Positions 16,869 through 25,688 of a stretch of 64,000 nt of DNA are shown here, in pieces; the stretch's first letter is position 1, and the number at the start of each line of letters is the position of its first letter. This DNA is from Bacteroidia bacterium. Lineage in GTDB: Bacteria; Bacteroidota; Bacteroidia; J057. Made by a program: the position numbers and the translations under genes. Where the stretch lies: NCBI GenBank assembly GCA_030430575.1, contig JAUIKF010000004.1, positions 62,001 to 126,000 of the forward strand, written 5' to 3'. The notes under the pieces were generated by a model. The model had not been told where the DNA came from and searched no databases. It saw nothing but the letters and a program-made list of their open reading frames with translations.

Positions 16869-17768
16869 TCACCCACTTCCCGCATATATCAGCACTGCAA
16901 ACGTCACCACCCACCCCAAAATCGTCAATTGCAGGAAAATATCACGTAATAAAATCTTGGTGGGGCTTCCACTCTGAGCCTCCACAAAAGTGATCTGCAT
17001 ATAGCGCAGGATGCCGAGCAGTACCCAGAAGACAGTGAAGTAGAGGTGCTCACTTTCGAAAAATGCGACGGTCTGAGCGGCGGTGGTATAGGAAATATAG
17101 GCTACAATGGTCACAGAAGCCATGATCATCATGGCACCATTGATGAATTCGAGGTTGTAGCCGTCGATGGACTTGCGGACTTTCTGGCCTTTGGCCAGGA
17201 GGAGGACGTCATCTCGCCGCTTGGCGAGGGCCATGAAGAGGGCCAGGAGAAAAGCCATCAAGATGATCCACATGGAAAGCGTGATTTCTCCTACCACTGA
17301 TCCTACAAATAATCGCAGGACAAATCCTATGGCAATGATGAAGATGTCCACAATGGGGATATGCTTTAACCTAAAGGAATAAGCTACATTCATTAAGAAA
17401 TACCCCATTACCAGCGCTAATAGCACGGGTGAGAGATAAAAGGCGATCGCTCCGCCGCCAAACAACATTAGGAACATCTGTACAAAAGCAGCGTTCGGCT
17501 GGACGGCCCCAGAGGCGAGTGGACGATATTTCTTTTTGGGATGCAAACGGTCTGCGTCGCGGTCTACATAATCATTGAGAATGTAGACGGTGCTAGCGAC
17601 TAGGGAAAATGCAATAAACGCCAGGAAAGTCTCCAGCATCAAGGTGCTGTCGTCCGCTTTTTTGGCAAAAAAGGCGGGAAAGAATATCAGGAGATTCTTG
17701 ACATACTGATGCGGTCGCATCAACGCTAGATGGCCCCGAAGGGTGCTGGAAGTAGATTCAGAAGACAA
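16869..17768 (-). CDS. UbiA-family prenyltransferase (decaprenyl-phosphate phosphoribosyltransferase-like)
   Basis: The product is 299 residues with eight to nine transmembrane helices. The first Asp-rich motif of the UbiA superfamily is clear, YILNDYVDRDADRLHPKKKYRPLASG (around residues 63-88); the second is in the loop around AKRRDDVLLL. The N-terminus LMRPHQYVKNLLIFFPAFFA and the length fit the subgroup typified by mycobacterial Rv3806c (DPPR synthase), which transfers phosphoribose to polyprenyl phosphate, better than the quinone or haem subgroups. In Bacteroidota the product is unproven. It lies downstream of nuoF on the same strand, with about 100 bp of low-complexity spacer between. 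Confidence 0.78.
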   Translation of the reverse strand: MSSESTSSTLRGHLALMRPHQYVKNLLIFFPAFFAKKADDSTLMLETFLAFIAFSLVASTVYILNDYVDRDADRLHPKKKYRPLASGAVQPNAAFVQMFLMLFGGGAIAFYLSPVLLALVMGYFLMNVAYSFRLKHIPIVDIFIIAIGFVLRLFVGSVVGEITLSMWIILMAFLLALFMALAKRRDDVLLLAKGQKVRKSIDGYNLEFINGAMMIMASVTIVAYISYTTAAQTVAFFESEHLYFTVFWVLLGILRYMQITFVEAQSGSPTKILLRDIFLQLTILGWVVTFAVLIYAGSG

Positions 17769-17867
17769 ATCGCAAATTCAAGTTCAAGCACAAGTTCAAA
17801 AGGAAAAATATTTACCTCAGTCCCCTCTTCATTCTTAATTTTTCATTCTCCATTCTTAATTCTCTTC

Positions 17868-19148
17868 CTATACAGCTACCAAACTTGCCTTGATTTTCGC
17901 CTCAAAGTCAGCGCGGAAGCGGTTGATGGTGTTACGGACAGGCCATGCTGCGGCATCTGCCAATGCACATACGGTGCGTCCTTCCATGGTGTCACACAGT
18001 TCCAAGAGAAGGTCGAGGTCTTTGGTCTCGCCGTGGCCCCGGTTGATCTTGTCAAGGACCTTGACGAACCATCCTGTCCCTTCTCGGCAAGGGGTACATT
18101 GCCCACAAGATTCATGGTCATAGAACTTGGACGTTCTTAGCAGGAAATTGACAATGTCGGTGTCTTCGTCCAAGACACACATCCCCGCAGTCCCGAGGAA
18201 AGTGCCTACACTACGCAGAGAGTCGGCATCCATGGTGATGCCTTCAATCATCTCGGCCGTCAAGATCGGCACAGAGGAGCCGCCAGGCACTACCGCTTTG
18301 AGCTTCTTGCCATTGCGAATGCCACCGGCGACGTCGTAGATCAGGTCCGTGAGCTTCATGCCTGTAGGCAATTCATAGATGCCTCGGCGGTTGACGTGTC
18401 CTGAAATGCCATACAGGCATGGGCCAGGATGGGTCGTCGCGCCTATCTTGCTGTACCAATCCGCGCCGTTTTTCATGACGAGGGCGGCATGAGCGAGGGT
18501 CTCTACATTGTTAATCGTAGTAGGTTTTCCCCAAAGGCCCACTTGCGCAGGAAATGGCGGCTTGGAGCGTGGATAGGGGCGTTTGCCTTCCAAGGATTCC
18601 ATTAGAGAAGTCTCTTCTCCACAGATATAAGCACCTGCACCACGGTGGACATAAAGGTCGATATCGATGCCTGATCCCATGATATTTTTGCCCAAATACC
18701 CTTTTTTATAGGCATCATCCACCGCCTTCTGAAGCATATCGATCCAGTCAGTGTATTCTCCTCGAATGTAAACATAAGCAGCGTCCATGTGCATGGCATA
18801 ACATGCAAGGGTTGCGCCTTCGATGAAGAGATGTGGATTGTATTCAAACAGTCGGCGGTCCTTGGCAGTACCTGGTTCGGACTCATCGCCGTTGCAGGCG
18901 AGATAGCGAGGAACGCCTTCCTTTTTAGGCGGCATAAAGGACCATTTGAGGCCTGCATTGAAGCCTGCGCCTCCGCGGCCACGGATATTCGCTTTTTTTA
19001 CTTCATCTACCACTTCTTTCCGCTCCATTTTCTCCTCTACCAACACCTTACGAAGGGCACCATACCCTCCATGTTGTTCGTAGACATCGATCTGGTGATA
19101 GTTAGGGATATCAGGTAAAACGACTTTTTGATATTTTTTCCAATCCAT
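17868..19148 (-). CDS. nuoF: NADH-quinone oxidoreductase subunit F (NuoF)
   Basis: The product is 426 residues. The FMN/NADH-binding glycine-rich motif GRGGAGFNAGLKWSFMP is near residue 54, the NADH-binding block YLACNGDESEPGTAKDR follows, and RGEY and GAGAYICGEETSLMESLEG are present. The N3 4Fe-4S ligands are ESCGQCTPCREGTGW plus the distal Cys in GRTVCALADAAAWPV. It is the NADH-oxidising flavoprotein of complex I at the cytoplasmic face. No other nuo gene is in the window, upstream or downstream, so here nuoF is separated from the rest of the operon or at its border. A HoxF-like or formate dehydrogenase-associated role is less likely given the length and the absence of N-terminal fusions. 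Confidence 0.9.
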   Translation of the reverse strand: MDWKKYQKVVLPDIPNYHQIDVYEQHGGYGALRKVLVEEKMERKEVVDEVKKANIRGRGGAGFNAGLKWSFMPPKKEGVPRYLACNGDESEPGTAKDRRLFEYNPHLFIEGATLACYAMHMDAAYVYIRGEYTDWIDMLQKAVDDAYKKGYLGKNIMGSGIDIDLYVHRGAGAYICGEETSLMESLEGKRPYPRSKPPFPAQVGLWGKPTTINNVETLAHAALVMKNGADWYSKIGATTHPGPCLYGISGHVNRRGIYELPTGMKLTDLIYDVAGGIRNGKKLKAVVPGGSSVPILTAEMIEGITMDADSLRSVGTFLGTAGMCVLDEDTDIVNFLLRTSKFYDHESCGQCTPCREGTGWFVKVLDKINRGHGETKDLDLLLELCDTMEGRTVCALADAAAWPVRNTINRFRADFEAKIKASLVAV

Positions 19149-19190
19149 GCGAGGGATAATTTTGAATGAATGAATGGTTAATTTTGAATG

Positions 19191-19213
19191 CTTGTCCTGA
19201 GATTTTCGAAGGA
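19191..19213. repeat. 23-bp dispersed repeat, copy 2
   Basis: CTTGTCCTGAGATTTTCGAA plus GGA, the reverse-complement counterpart of 2998-3020. It is located between nuoF and lspA. The same 120-bp gap has AATGAATGG (near 19170) pairing with CCATTCATT (near 19252). Confidence 0.55.
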
Positions 19214-19272
19214 AAAGCCTGATAATCAGCTATCCGCAAACTCAAATGATTCCATTCATTTAATAATTCTTT

Positions 19273-19950
19273 TTAAGGGTTTTGTGCATCGACAGGTAAC
19301 GGTTCTTCTTTAGCAGCAGAGTTGGCTTCCTCTGCTTGGATGGCTTTTTCGTGTAGCTTGAAGAATTTATTCTGAAAAATAATGATGACAATAATTCCAA
19401 TTGAGATCGCAGCATCTGCGATATTAAATATAGGCCAAAGAAACAGCTTCGAGTTCTCACTTACAAATGGTACCCAGCTCGGATAGGCCCCATTATAGAT
19501 GTCGATATAGATCATATCGACCACTTGCCCAAAGAGAAATCCACCCTCATAGTCATTCATGGCTTCAAACCACAGGCCGTAAAACGTCCTGTCGATGATA
19601 TTTCCAACTGCACCGCCGAAGATAATGGCCAGGTAAAACGGCAAGGGAGATTTGTGCTTGGAGAGTTTCACGAGCATAAACCCTATGGCTGCTACGGCCA
19701 GGATCGAAAACAAGGTGAGTGCCAATTTGCCCGTTTCTGGACTGATATCAAGGCCCATCTTCGCACCAAGCCCGCTAACGGTCAGGCCAAAGGCAGCCCC
19801 ATCATTTTCAATGAAATAAAGCTTTACAATATCTCCTATCAAGTGAATATCCTGATTCAAGGTCATATTGAACTTGACCAACAACTTGGTGAGCTGATCG
19901 AGTGCGATGACGATGAAGGCAATCAGGAAATATTTTTTCGCTTTTTTCAT
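19273..19950 (-). CDS. lspA: Lipoprotein signal peptidase (signal peptidase II)
   Basis: The product is 225 residues, longer than the usual 160-170 because of an inserted loop and a C-terminal tail. Four transmembrane helices are visible. The catalytic aspartates lie in the conserved boxes GGAVGNIIDRTFYGLW and WPIFNIADAAISIGI; the family motif IENDGAAFGL is near the N-terminus. The enzyme cleaves prolipoprotein signal peptides before the lipidated Cys in the inner membrane, and this window alone encodes several substrates. Its start overlaps the stop of the DksA-like gene by 4 bp, so the two are translationally coupled. The Ala/Glu-rich tail (HEKAIQAEEANSAAKEEPL) is unusual but common in this phylum. 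Confidence 0.93.
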   Translation of the reverse strand: MKKAKKYFLIAFIVIALDQLTKLLVKFNMTLNQDIHLIGDIVKLYFIENDGAAFGLTVSGLGAKMGLDISPETGKLALTLFSILAVAAIGFMLVKLSKHKSPLPFYLAIIFGGAVGNIIDRTFYGLWFEAMNDYEGGFLFGQVVDMIYIDIYNGAYPSWVPFVSENSKLFLWPIFNIADAAISIGIIVIIIFQNKFFKLHEKAIQAEEANSAAKEEPLPVDAQNP

Positions 19951-20342
19951 CTATTCTTTGGGAGATTTTTCTGTTTGAGTTTTGCCTCAATAGAAGTCGT
20001 AGTGTGTGGAACAATACGAAGACGTTCTTTGGAAATAAGCTTTCCTGTCACTTTGCAAATACCATAGGTGCCATTTTTGATGCGCACCAAGGCATTTTCC
20101 AAGTCAAAGATAAACTTCTTTTGACGTGCCATGAGCATTTCGTTTTGCTCCTTTTCCCTACTATCTCCTCCAAATTCCGTGAAGTTATAGCTATCGGCTG
20201 AGCCTCCGCCACTTTCCTTGAGGTTGTCAGCGAGAATTTGGTGCTCTTCTCTGGCACTAGCGAGTTTTTTATTAATAATGTCTTCAAACTCCTGCAACTC
20301 TTGTCGAGAGTAGAATGCTTTTTCAGAACTTTTTTCAGACAT
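19947..20342 (-). CDS. TraR/DksA-family protein with degenerate zinc finger
   Basis: The product is 131 residues. The N-terminal half is a coiled coil with DksA-like pattern (ELQEFEDIINKKLASAREEH; MLMARQKKFIFDLENALVRI). The C-terminal block NGTYGICKVTGKLISKERL corresponds to the DksA/TraR C4 finger (YG-C-x-x-C), but only one Cys remains, and the second pair is replaced by IVPHTTTSIEAKL. It therefore probably binds no zinc while keeping the fold. By family it may bind RNA polymerase through its secondary channel. It sits between ileS and lspA in one minus-strand unit, a gene order I recall as common in Bacteroidota. Confidence 0.8.
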   Translation of the reverse strand: MSEKSSEKAFYSRQELQEFEDIINKKLASAREEHQILADNLKESGGGSADSYNFTEFGGDSREKEQNEMLMARQKKFIFDLENALVRIKNGTYGICKVTGKLISKERLRIVPHTTTSIEAKLKQKNLPKNR

Positions 20343-20387
20343 GGCAGAAATGGTTTAGGGTGAAATAAATGCTTATTTCAGGCTTGG

Positions 20388-23300
20388 CTATACTTTGGCT
20401 AGGGCGATCGTGCCCTGTACATTTTCTATTTCAATAGCATCTCCGTAAGGGATTCCCTCTACAACTGCGAGGTTCTGTGCCAGCGTCTCTTGTTGGATGT
20501 ATTGGGAAAAAGACTCAACGGCCTCATCCCAAGCTTCATTTTTTACCAACTGAATCTCGATCTTATCCGTGACGTCAAATCCCTTGTCTTTGCGCAGATT
20601 TTGGATACGATTGACCAGCTCACGGGCAATACCTTCTTGCTTCAGGTCTTCTGTAAGGGAAAGGTCAAGGGCAACAGTATACTTGCCATCGGAAGCCACA
20701 GCCCACCCCGGAATATCTTCACTGACCACTTCCAATTCATTGGAAGTCAATGTGATAGGCTCCGAAAGCTGAACTTGCAGTTCGCCTTCGGCTTCCAACT
20801 GACGAATCTCTGCCTGCGTCAGTTTCGCCAGCGCAGGTCCTAGTTCCTTGATGAGTTTGCCCAGTTTGGGACCTAGCAAGCGAAAATTCGGTTTCACTTT
20901 CTTCACCAAGACGGCATTGTCGCCGGTGATGTAGGTGATGTCCTTGACATTGACTTCAGCAGCTATGATGGCTTGTACACGGTCAAGCTGCTCGTGCATG
21001 TCCTTGCCAAGGACCGCTACCATGGCCTTCTGCAAAGGTTGGCGGACTTTGAGCTTCTCCTTTTTTCGGATCGAAAGGATCATGGAAGTCAGGCGTTGCG
21101 CCATTTCCATCCGCTCTTCGAGAGAGAGGTCTATTTCATCAGCATTGATTTCAGGGAAATTAGCTAAATGCACACTCTCACCCGCGCCCAAATCTCTGTA
21201 CAGACGATCTGAGAAAAACGGCGCAAAAGGACTCATCAACACGGCAACGGTGCGCAGGCATTCATACAATGTCTGATAAGCCGCTTCTTTCTCCTGGTTC
21301 ATCTCTCCTTTCCAGAAGATCCTGCGTGATAAGCGGACATACCAGTTGGACAACTGTTCATTGACGAAGTAGTCGATGGCACGGATGGCAGGCGTAGCTT
21401 CGTAATCGTCCATAGACGTCTGGACCGTCTTCACAAGGGAATTGAGGACAGAGATGATCCATTGGTCTAATTCACGGCGCTCAGAGACGGGGATACGCTC
21501 GCCATAGGTGAAGCCATCGATATTGGCATAAGTGGCGAAGAAGCCATTATAGGTATTGTAGAGCGTACCAAAGTATTTGCGCTTGACTTCCTGGACACCT
21601 GCCGGATTGAACCGCAAGTTCTCCCAAGGAGAAGTATTGCCCAGCATATACCAGCGAACAGCGTCTGCGCCATTTTCTTCGATCATTTCAAACGGATCGA
21701 CCACATTGCCGATGCGCTTGGACATCTTATTGCCATTCTTGTCTTGGATCAGGCCATTGGCGATGACATTTTTATAGGCGACGCTGTCTTCAAGCATGAC
21801 CGCGATTGCGTGCAAGGTGAAGAACCAACCTCGGGTCTGGTCTACGCCTTCTGCAATGAAGTCTGCGGGGAAGTTCGCTTTGAATGTTTCTTGATTTTCA
21901 AAAGGATAATGCCATTGGGCAAAAGGCATGGAACCCGAGTCAAACCAGACATCGATGAGGTCTGGCTCACGGTGCATGGGCTGACCATTTTTGCTTACCA
22001 GTACAATATCATCTACCCCAGGTTTGTGCAGGTCCACATCTTCAAGGAAGTTTTTGACAAAATCTGCTTCCATCAAGCCCGCAGCTACGGCCTTGTCCAT
22101 TTCTCCGCTCAACTCTTCTACTGAGCCTATACAGATGCTTTCCGAACCATCTTCGGTCCGCCATACAGGCAATGGAATGCCCCAGTAGCGCGAACGCGAC
22201 AGGTTCCAGTCGACGAGGTTTTCGAGCCAGTTGCCAAAACGGCCTGAGCCAGTTGAGGCAGGCTTCCAGTTGATGGTATTGTTGAGTTCGATCAGGCGAT
22301 CTTTGACGGCAGTTGTCTTCACAAACCAGCTATCCAGTGGATAGTAGAGGACCGGCTTGTCGGTCCGCCAGCAGTGTGGGTAGCTGTGCACATATTTCTC
22401 TATCAGGAAAGCGCGATCCGCCTTCTTGAGCATGATGGAGATGTCTTCATCTACCGAGCGTTCCTCTTCCTGTCCATAGTCTTTGACATAGCGACCTGCA
22501 AAGTCCGTGACTTCCTTCACAAAGCGGCCACGCTTATCGACGAGTGGAATGGGGTTGCCCTCTTCGTCTTCCACCATGATCGGCGGAATATCGTTTTGCT
22601 GGGCGACTTTGAAGTCGTCCGCTCCAAATGTCGGCGCGGTATGTACGATACCCGTTCCGTCCTCTGTCGTGACAAAGTCACCGATAATGACCCGAAACGC
22701 AGGTTTGTCGGGCTGGACGTAGGGCATAAGTTGGTCATATTCCATCCCAGCCAGTTCGCTGCCTTTCACTTCGGCTACGATCTCGATGTAGGGAATAGGT
22801 TTGCTGCCGGGCTTCACCTCTTCGGGCTGAAGATCCACTTTTTGCTCCGAAAAATACTTCGCTAACCTGTCCTTCGCCAAGATGACGATAGCAGGCTGTT
22901 GGGTATAGCGGTTGAAGGTACGCACCTTGACATAGGTGATATTTTTCCCAACAGTCAAGGCGGTATTAGAAGGCAAGGTCCACGGCGTTGTGGTCCAGGC
23001 GAGGAAGTACTCGTTTTCAGTTCCTTTGACCTTAAACTGCGCAATCGCCGACGTGTCTTTTATCTCCTGATAGGTACCTGGCTGGTTCAGCTCGTGGGAA
23101 CTGAGGCCTGTGCCCGCCGCTGGTGAGTAGGGCTGGATGGTGAAGCCTTTATACAAATAGCCTTTGTCCCACAACCGCCGAAGCAGGTTCCAGACAGACT
23201 CGATATAATTGCTCTCAAACGTGATATAAGGATCATCCAGGTCTACCCAATAGCCCATTTTGCGGGTAATGTCATCCCACAAATGTTTGTATTTCAGGAC

Positions 23301-23675
23301 ATCCTCTTTGCAGGCAGCGTTGTAGTCTTTGATACTGATTTTGGTGCCAATGTCTGCTTTGGTGATGCCCATGGCCTTCTCCACTTGCAGTTCCACGGGA
23401 AGACCGTGGGTGTCCCAGCCGCCTTTGCGCTTTACCTGAAAGCCTTGGAGGGTTTTGTACCGACAAAAAATATCCTTGATCGCGCGCGAAATGACATGGT
23501 GAATGCCAGGCTTACCATTGGCTGAAGGCGGGCCTTCGTAGAAGGTGAAACTAGGCTTGCCTTCACGTGTACTCACGCTTTTGGCAAAGGTGTCATGCGC
23601 GTCCCAGAACTTCAGAACCTCTTTTTCGAGTTCTGGAAGCGAAAGATGCTTGTACTCAGGATATTGCTTGCTCAT
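20388..23675 (-). CDS. ileS: Isoleucyl-tRNA synthetase, type 2 (IleRS2)
   Basis: The product is 1095 residues, the length of the type 2 (eukaryote-like) enzymes. The ATP-binding signature appears as GPPSANGKPGIHHVISR: the class I HXGH motif is here G57-I-H59-H60, so the first and third positions are swapped (GXHH). KMSKRIGN is at about residue 650. The CP1 editing domain is present (TTPWTLPSNTALTVG; GTGIVHTAPTFGADDF), and the C-terminal anticodon-binding part contains WYVRLSRRIFW. It charges tRNA-Ile with isoleucine and hydrolyses Val-tRNA-Ile. Type 2 enzymes are naturally tolerant of mupirocin, and the GXHH variant is reported, as I recall, to give extreme resistance. A -7-like TATATTTG lies 20 bp upstream (minus strand, 23695-23702). 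Confidence 0.95.
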   Translation of the reverse strand: MSKQYPEYKHLSLPELEKEVLKFWDAHDTFAKSVSTREGKPSFTFYEGPPSANGKPGIHHVISRAIKDIFCRYKTLQGFQVKRKGGWDTHGLPVELQVEKAMGITKADIGTKISIKDYNAACKEDVLKYKHLWDDITRKMGYWVDLDDPYITFESNYIESVWNLLRRLWDKGYLYKGFTIQPYSPAAGTGLSSHELNQPGTYQEIKDTSAIAQFKVKGTENEYFLAWTTTPWTLPSNTALTVGKNITYVKVRTFNRYTQQPAIVILAKDRLAKYFSEQKVDLQPEEVKPGSKPIPYIEIVAEVKGSELAGMEYDQLMPYVQPDKPAFRVIIGDFVTTEDGTGIVHTAPTFGADDFKVAQQNDIPPIMVEDEEGNPIPLVDKRGRFVKEVTDFAGRYVKDYGQEEERSVDEDISIMLKKADRAFLIEKYVHSYPHCWRTDKPVLYYPLDSWFVKTTAVKDRLIELNNTINWKPASTGSGRFGNWLENLVDWNLSRSRYWGIPLPVWRTEDGSESICIGSVEELSGEMDKAVAAGLMEADFVKNFLEDVDLHKPGVDDIVLVSKNGQPMHREPDLIDVWFDSGSMPFAQWHYPFENQETFKANFPADFIAEGVDQTRGWFFTLHAIAVMLEDSVAYKNVIANGLIQDKNGNKMSKRIGNVVDPFEMIEENGADAVRWYMLGNTSPWENLRFNPAGVQEVKRKYFGTLYNTYNGFFATYANIDGFTYGERIPVSERRELDQWIISVLNSLVKTVQTSMDDYEATPAIRAIDYFVNEQLSNWYVRLSRRIFWKGEMNQEKEAAYQTLYECLRTVAVLMSPFAPFFSDRLYRDLGAGESVHLANFPEINADEIDLSLEERMEMAQRLTSMILSIRKKEKLKVRQPLQKAMVAVLGKDMHEQLDRVQAIIAAEVNVKDITYITGDNAVLVKKVKPNFRLLGPKLGKLIKELGPALAKLTQAEIRQLEAEGELQVQLSEPITLTSNELEVVSEDIPGWAVASDGKYTVALDLSLTEDLKQEGIARELVNRIQNLRKDKGFDVTDKIEIQLVKNEAWDEAVESFSQYIQQETLAQNLAVVEGIPYGDAIEIENVQGTIALAKV

Positions 23676-23694
23676 GCTTTTTGAAAAATGAATG

Positions 23695-23702
23695 CAAATA
23701 TA
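23695..23702 (-). promoter_or_regulatory. Candidate Bacteroidetes -7 element for ileS
   Basis: TATATTTG on the minus strand matches TAnnTTTG and ends about 20 bp before the ileS ATG. No good TTTG -33 element is seen at the expected distance, so this is tentative. Confidence 0.35.
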
Positions 23703-23746
23703 AGGAAAAAAGAATTGCTTATTTTGGGTGAAAATTGACTAACCTA

Positions 23747-24199
23747 ATGAAAATGACGACACGGATTTTTGCTTTGTTCCTGACCTTCACGATTCTCTCT
23801 GGTTGTGCCGCGACGCGCCAGGCGCGTCAGCTTGCTTTGCACCAATTGACGCTGTCAACGATCGCCCAGCGGGACGTGCATGCTGAGGAGAAACTGGATG
23901 TCTTGGCGACCAGTCTGGTCCAGATGATGAAAGAGAGCCTGCGGATCGTCAACCCCAATAAGGCCCTGGAATATGTGACCAAGTATGCAGCAGACAACGA
24001 AGAAGCCATTGACACGATCTTGTCGGATGTGAGTAAGTGGCAGGACGACCTGAATATCTTGGAAAAAGTAGCGGTAGGTGCGCGGCTATTGAACAAGCCC
24101 TATATCAACGACTTCACCGACCTTTTTCCCAAATTTCGCCGCAAGTATAAGCAGTTGAAGTTTCTGTATAAGCTGGGGAGCTTCTTTGGGATGGTGTAG
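23747..24199 (+). CDS. Small lipoprotein of unknown function
   Basis: The product is 150 residues starting MKMTTRIFALFLTF; a TTG codon 12 bp upstream is possible but less likely. The signal peptide ends in the lipobox ILSGC, followed by AATRQARQL. The mature part is almost entirely helical and charged (VHAEEKLDVLATSLVQMMKE; WQDDLNILEKVAVGARLL; LFPKFRRKYKQLKFLYKLGS). No domain is recognised. It diverges from ileS across a 71-bp gap. The real start and function are uncertain, but codon use and the clear lipobox support a real gene. Confidence 0.7.
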   Translation: MKMTTRIFALFLTFTILSGCAATRQARQLALHQLTLSTIAQRDVHAEEKLDVLATSLVQMMKESLRIVNPNKALEYVTKYAADNEEAIDTILSDVSKWQDDLNILEKVAVGARLLNKPYINDFTDLFPKFRRKYKQLKFLYKLGSFFGMV

Positions 24200-24283
24200 G
24201 GGAAATGAAAAATGAAGAATTGAAAATGGAGAATGGAGGAGAAGGGATTTCTCTTATTGCATTCGGCCATTATTTTTCTAAAC

Positions 24284-24649
24284 CTAAGACCGCAGAATTA
24301 GCTCAGCATCGATATTCAAATTTATATGAAGGGCTTTGGCATGTTCAAAGGTCAAATTTCGCTTGCCGTTGAGAATTTCACTAACACGGGAGGGAGAAAT
24401 GCCGAGAACCTTGGCTAAATCTTTTTGCTTGAGTTTTCGCTGATACATCCTCAATTCGATCATCTCCTTGAGATTTTTGGGTTCAAAAGGATAGTGATGC
24501 GCTTCATAATCTGCAATTTGATCGGAAAGCAAATCTAATTCCTGAAATTCAGGAGAAGTAGGGTCTGTGTCATTGCCTACTATTTTGAGGAGTTCTTCCA
24601 TTCGCGCTAGGGCGTTTTTGTATGCTATTGGAGTTGGGAAAATGTTCAT
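24284..24649 (-). CDS. higA: HigA-type antitoxin with XRE helix-turn-helix
   Basis: The product is 121 residues from MNIFPTPIAYKNAL; the frame is open for 46 more codons upstream, but that stretch overlaps the toxin gene. The C-terminal HTH is explicit: LKQKDLAKVLGISPSRVSEILNGKRNLTFEHAKAL. The N-terminal region (MEELLKIVG, LDLLSDQIADYEAHHYPF) is the usual HigB-binding and dimerisation part of the larger HigA proteins. It follows the toxin gene closely on the same strand (toxin first, antitoxin second, the higBA order). By family it neutralises HigB and represses the operon. Confidence 0.85.
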   Translation of the reverse strand: MNIFPTPIAYKNALARMEELLKIVGNDTDPTSPEFQELDLLSDQIADYEAHHYPFEPKNLKEMIELRMYQRKLKQKDLAKVLGISPSRVSEILNGKRNLTFEHAKALHINLNIDAELILRS

Positions 24650-24659
24650 TTTGGAAGAT

Positions 24660-24953
24660 TTAAATCGTACTTGCGTCAATTTTATCATATTCTGCATGCG
24701 TTCCAATGAATCGAATATAGACTTTTTGGGAGGCAAAAATAATAATGACAATGAGGCGATAGTGGTTTCCTTTAATATTAAAAACAAAGCGGTTGTTGCC
24801 TACATAATCAGCTGATGGAAATGTCTTTTTAATGTCTGCCAAGTGCTGCCACGAAGCTTTCTTGGTAAGCTCATACCAATTAAGTAGGGGTATTTTAACT
24901 TTAGGATGATCTTCTGAGAATTCAGTTATTCTTCTGAGAGTTACAATTCTCAT
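24660..24953 (-). CDS. higB: HigB-type mRNA interferase toxin
   Basis: The product is 97 residues of the RelE-like HigB_toxin family. Typical blocks are LLNWYELTKKASWQHLADIKKTFPSADYVGNNRFVFNIKGNHYRLIV, and the C-terminal VYIRFIGTHAEYDKIDAST with the conserved G-T-H-A-x-Y-D. The stop of higB and the start of higA are 10 bp apart. By family it is a ribosome-dependent or ribosome-independent mRNA endonuclease active when HigA is degraded. No truncation is seen, so the pair should be functional. Confidence 0.88.
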   Translation of the reverse strand: MRIVTLRRITEFSEDHPKVKIPLLNWYELTKKASWQHLADIKKTFPSADYVGNNRFVFNIKGNHYRLIVIIIFASQKVYIRFIGTHAEYDKIDASTI

Positions 24954-25036
24954 GCTAGGCTTGGTTTACGAAAATTAAAAATAAAAAGTTCCCAAATATA
25001 GAACTTTATTTATAAAATGGGAAAATTATTTCATTT

Positions 25037-25618
25037 TTATACTATCACATCCTCATACAGCTCTCTCATCGACAGGATAATCCCTATCGAAGCCAACTCA
25101 ATCTCCTTATCCAGGCCGATCACAGTTTTGATCTGCCAATGGTCATCGGCAATCCTTCGATAGGACTCTACGAGGGCCTGTTCTTGGTCGATCATCACAT
25201 ATTCCTCAAAACTGGGATTGGCGCGATAAAGCCTGAATTTTTGTACCTGATCGTATTTTTGAGTGGATTTAGAAAGTACTTCAATGATGAGTTTTGGATT
25301 CTGAATCGCCTGATTAGGCGCATTTTGATCATTAATTTCTCCACATACGACAAATACATCGGGATAGAGATAAGAATTGGTGGATTCTATAAAAACTTTC
25401 ACATCCCCACTGAATGTTTTACAAGGTTTCCCAGCTTTTCGAATGCCTTCCCGAATCCAGTAAAGGGCGTTACTGATAAGAAGGCCATGATTAATGGTCC
25501 CTCCTGCCATGGCATAAATTTGACCATCCACATATTCATACTTTGCTTCAGGATCAGCGAGTTCCAGTTGAAGGTATTCTTCAGCTGTATATTGTCGATT
25601 GAGTTTATGCTCAGCCAT
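25037..25618 (-). CDS. Uma2-family (DUF820) PD-(D/E)XK endonuclease-like protein
   Basis: The product is 193 residues. Hallmarks are the N-terminal YTAEEYLQLELADPEAKYEYVDGQIYAMAGG, the nuclease core YLYPDVFVVCGE (with P-D) and PKLIIEVLSKSTQKYDQVQKFRLYR (the E-V-L-S-x-S-T motif with downstream D), and the terminal region EYVMIDQEQALVESYRR. The family is highly expanded in cyanobacteria, Chloroflexota and some Bacteroidota. Its biological role is unresolved, with suggestions of mobile-element or defence links. It sits next to higBA, giving a small accessory block between housekeeping genes. Confidence 0.88.
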   Translation of the reverse strand: MAEHKLNRQYTAEEYLQLELADPEAKYEYVDGQIYAMAGGTINHGLLISNALYWIREGIRKAGKPCKTFSGDVKVFIESTNSYLYPDVFVVCGEINDQNAPNQAIQNPKLIIEVLSKSTQKYDQVQKFRLYRANPSFEEYVMIDQEQALVESYRRIADDHWQIKTVIGLDKEIELASIGIILSMRELYEDVIV

Positions 25619-25688
25619 TTAGTGTTTCTTTTCAGGTTGTTATTTAAAATTCAGAAAAATTAAGGAGAAGGCCAAGAACAAACGATTT

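Noticed and set aside
16855-16990. Plus-strand frame starting at the ATGA after lipoprotein B (MNNRSHPLP...)
   Set aside because: It is a short frame antisense to the prenyltransferase gene and a leftover of the duplication junction.
24650-24787. N-terminal extension of the HigA frame to 24787
   Set aside because: It overlaps the toxin gene in another frame; HigA proteins start near MNIFPTP-like residues and this Met is correctly placed after higB.
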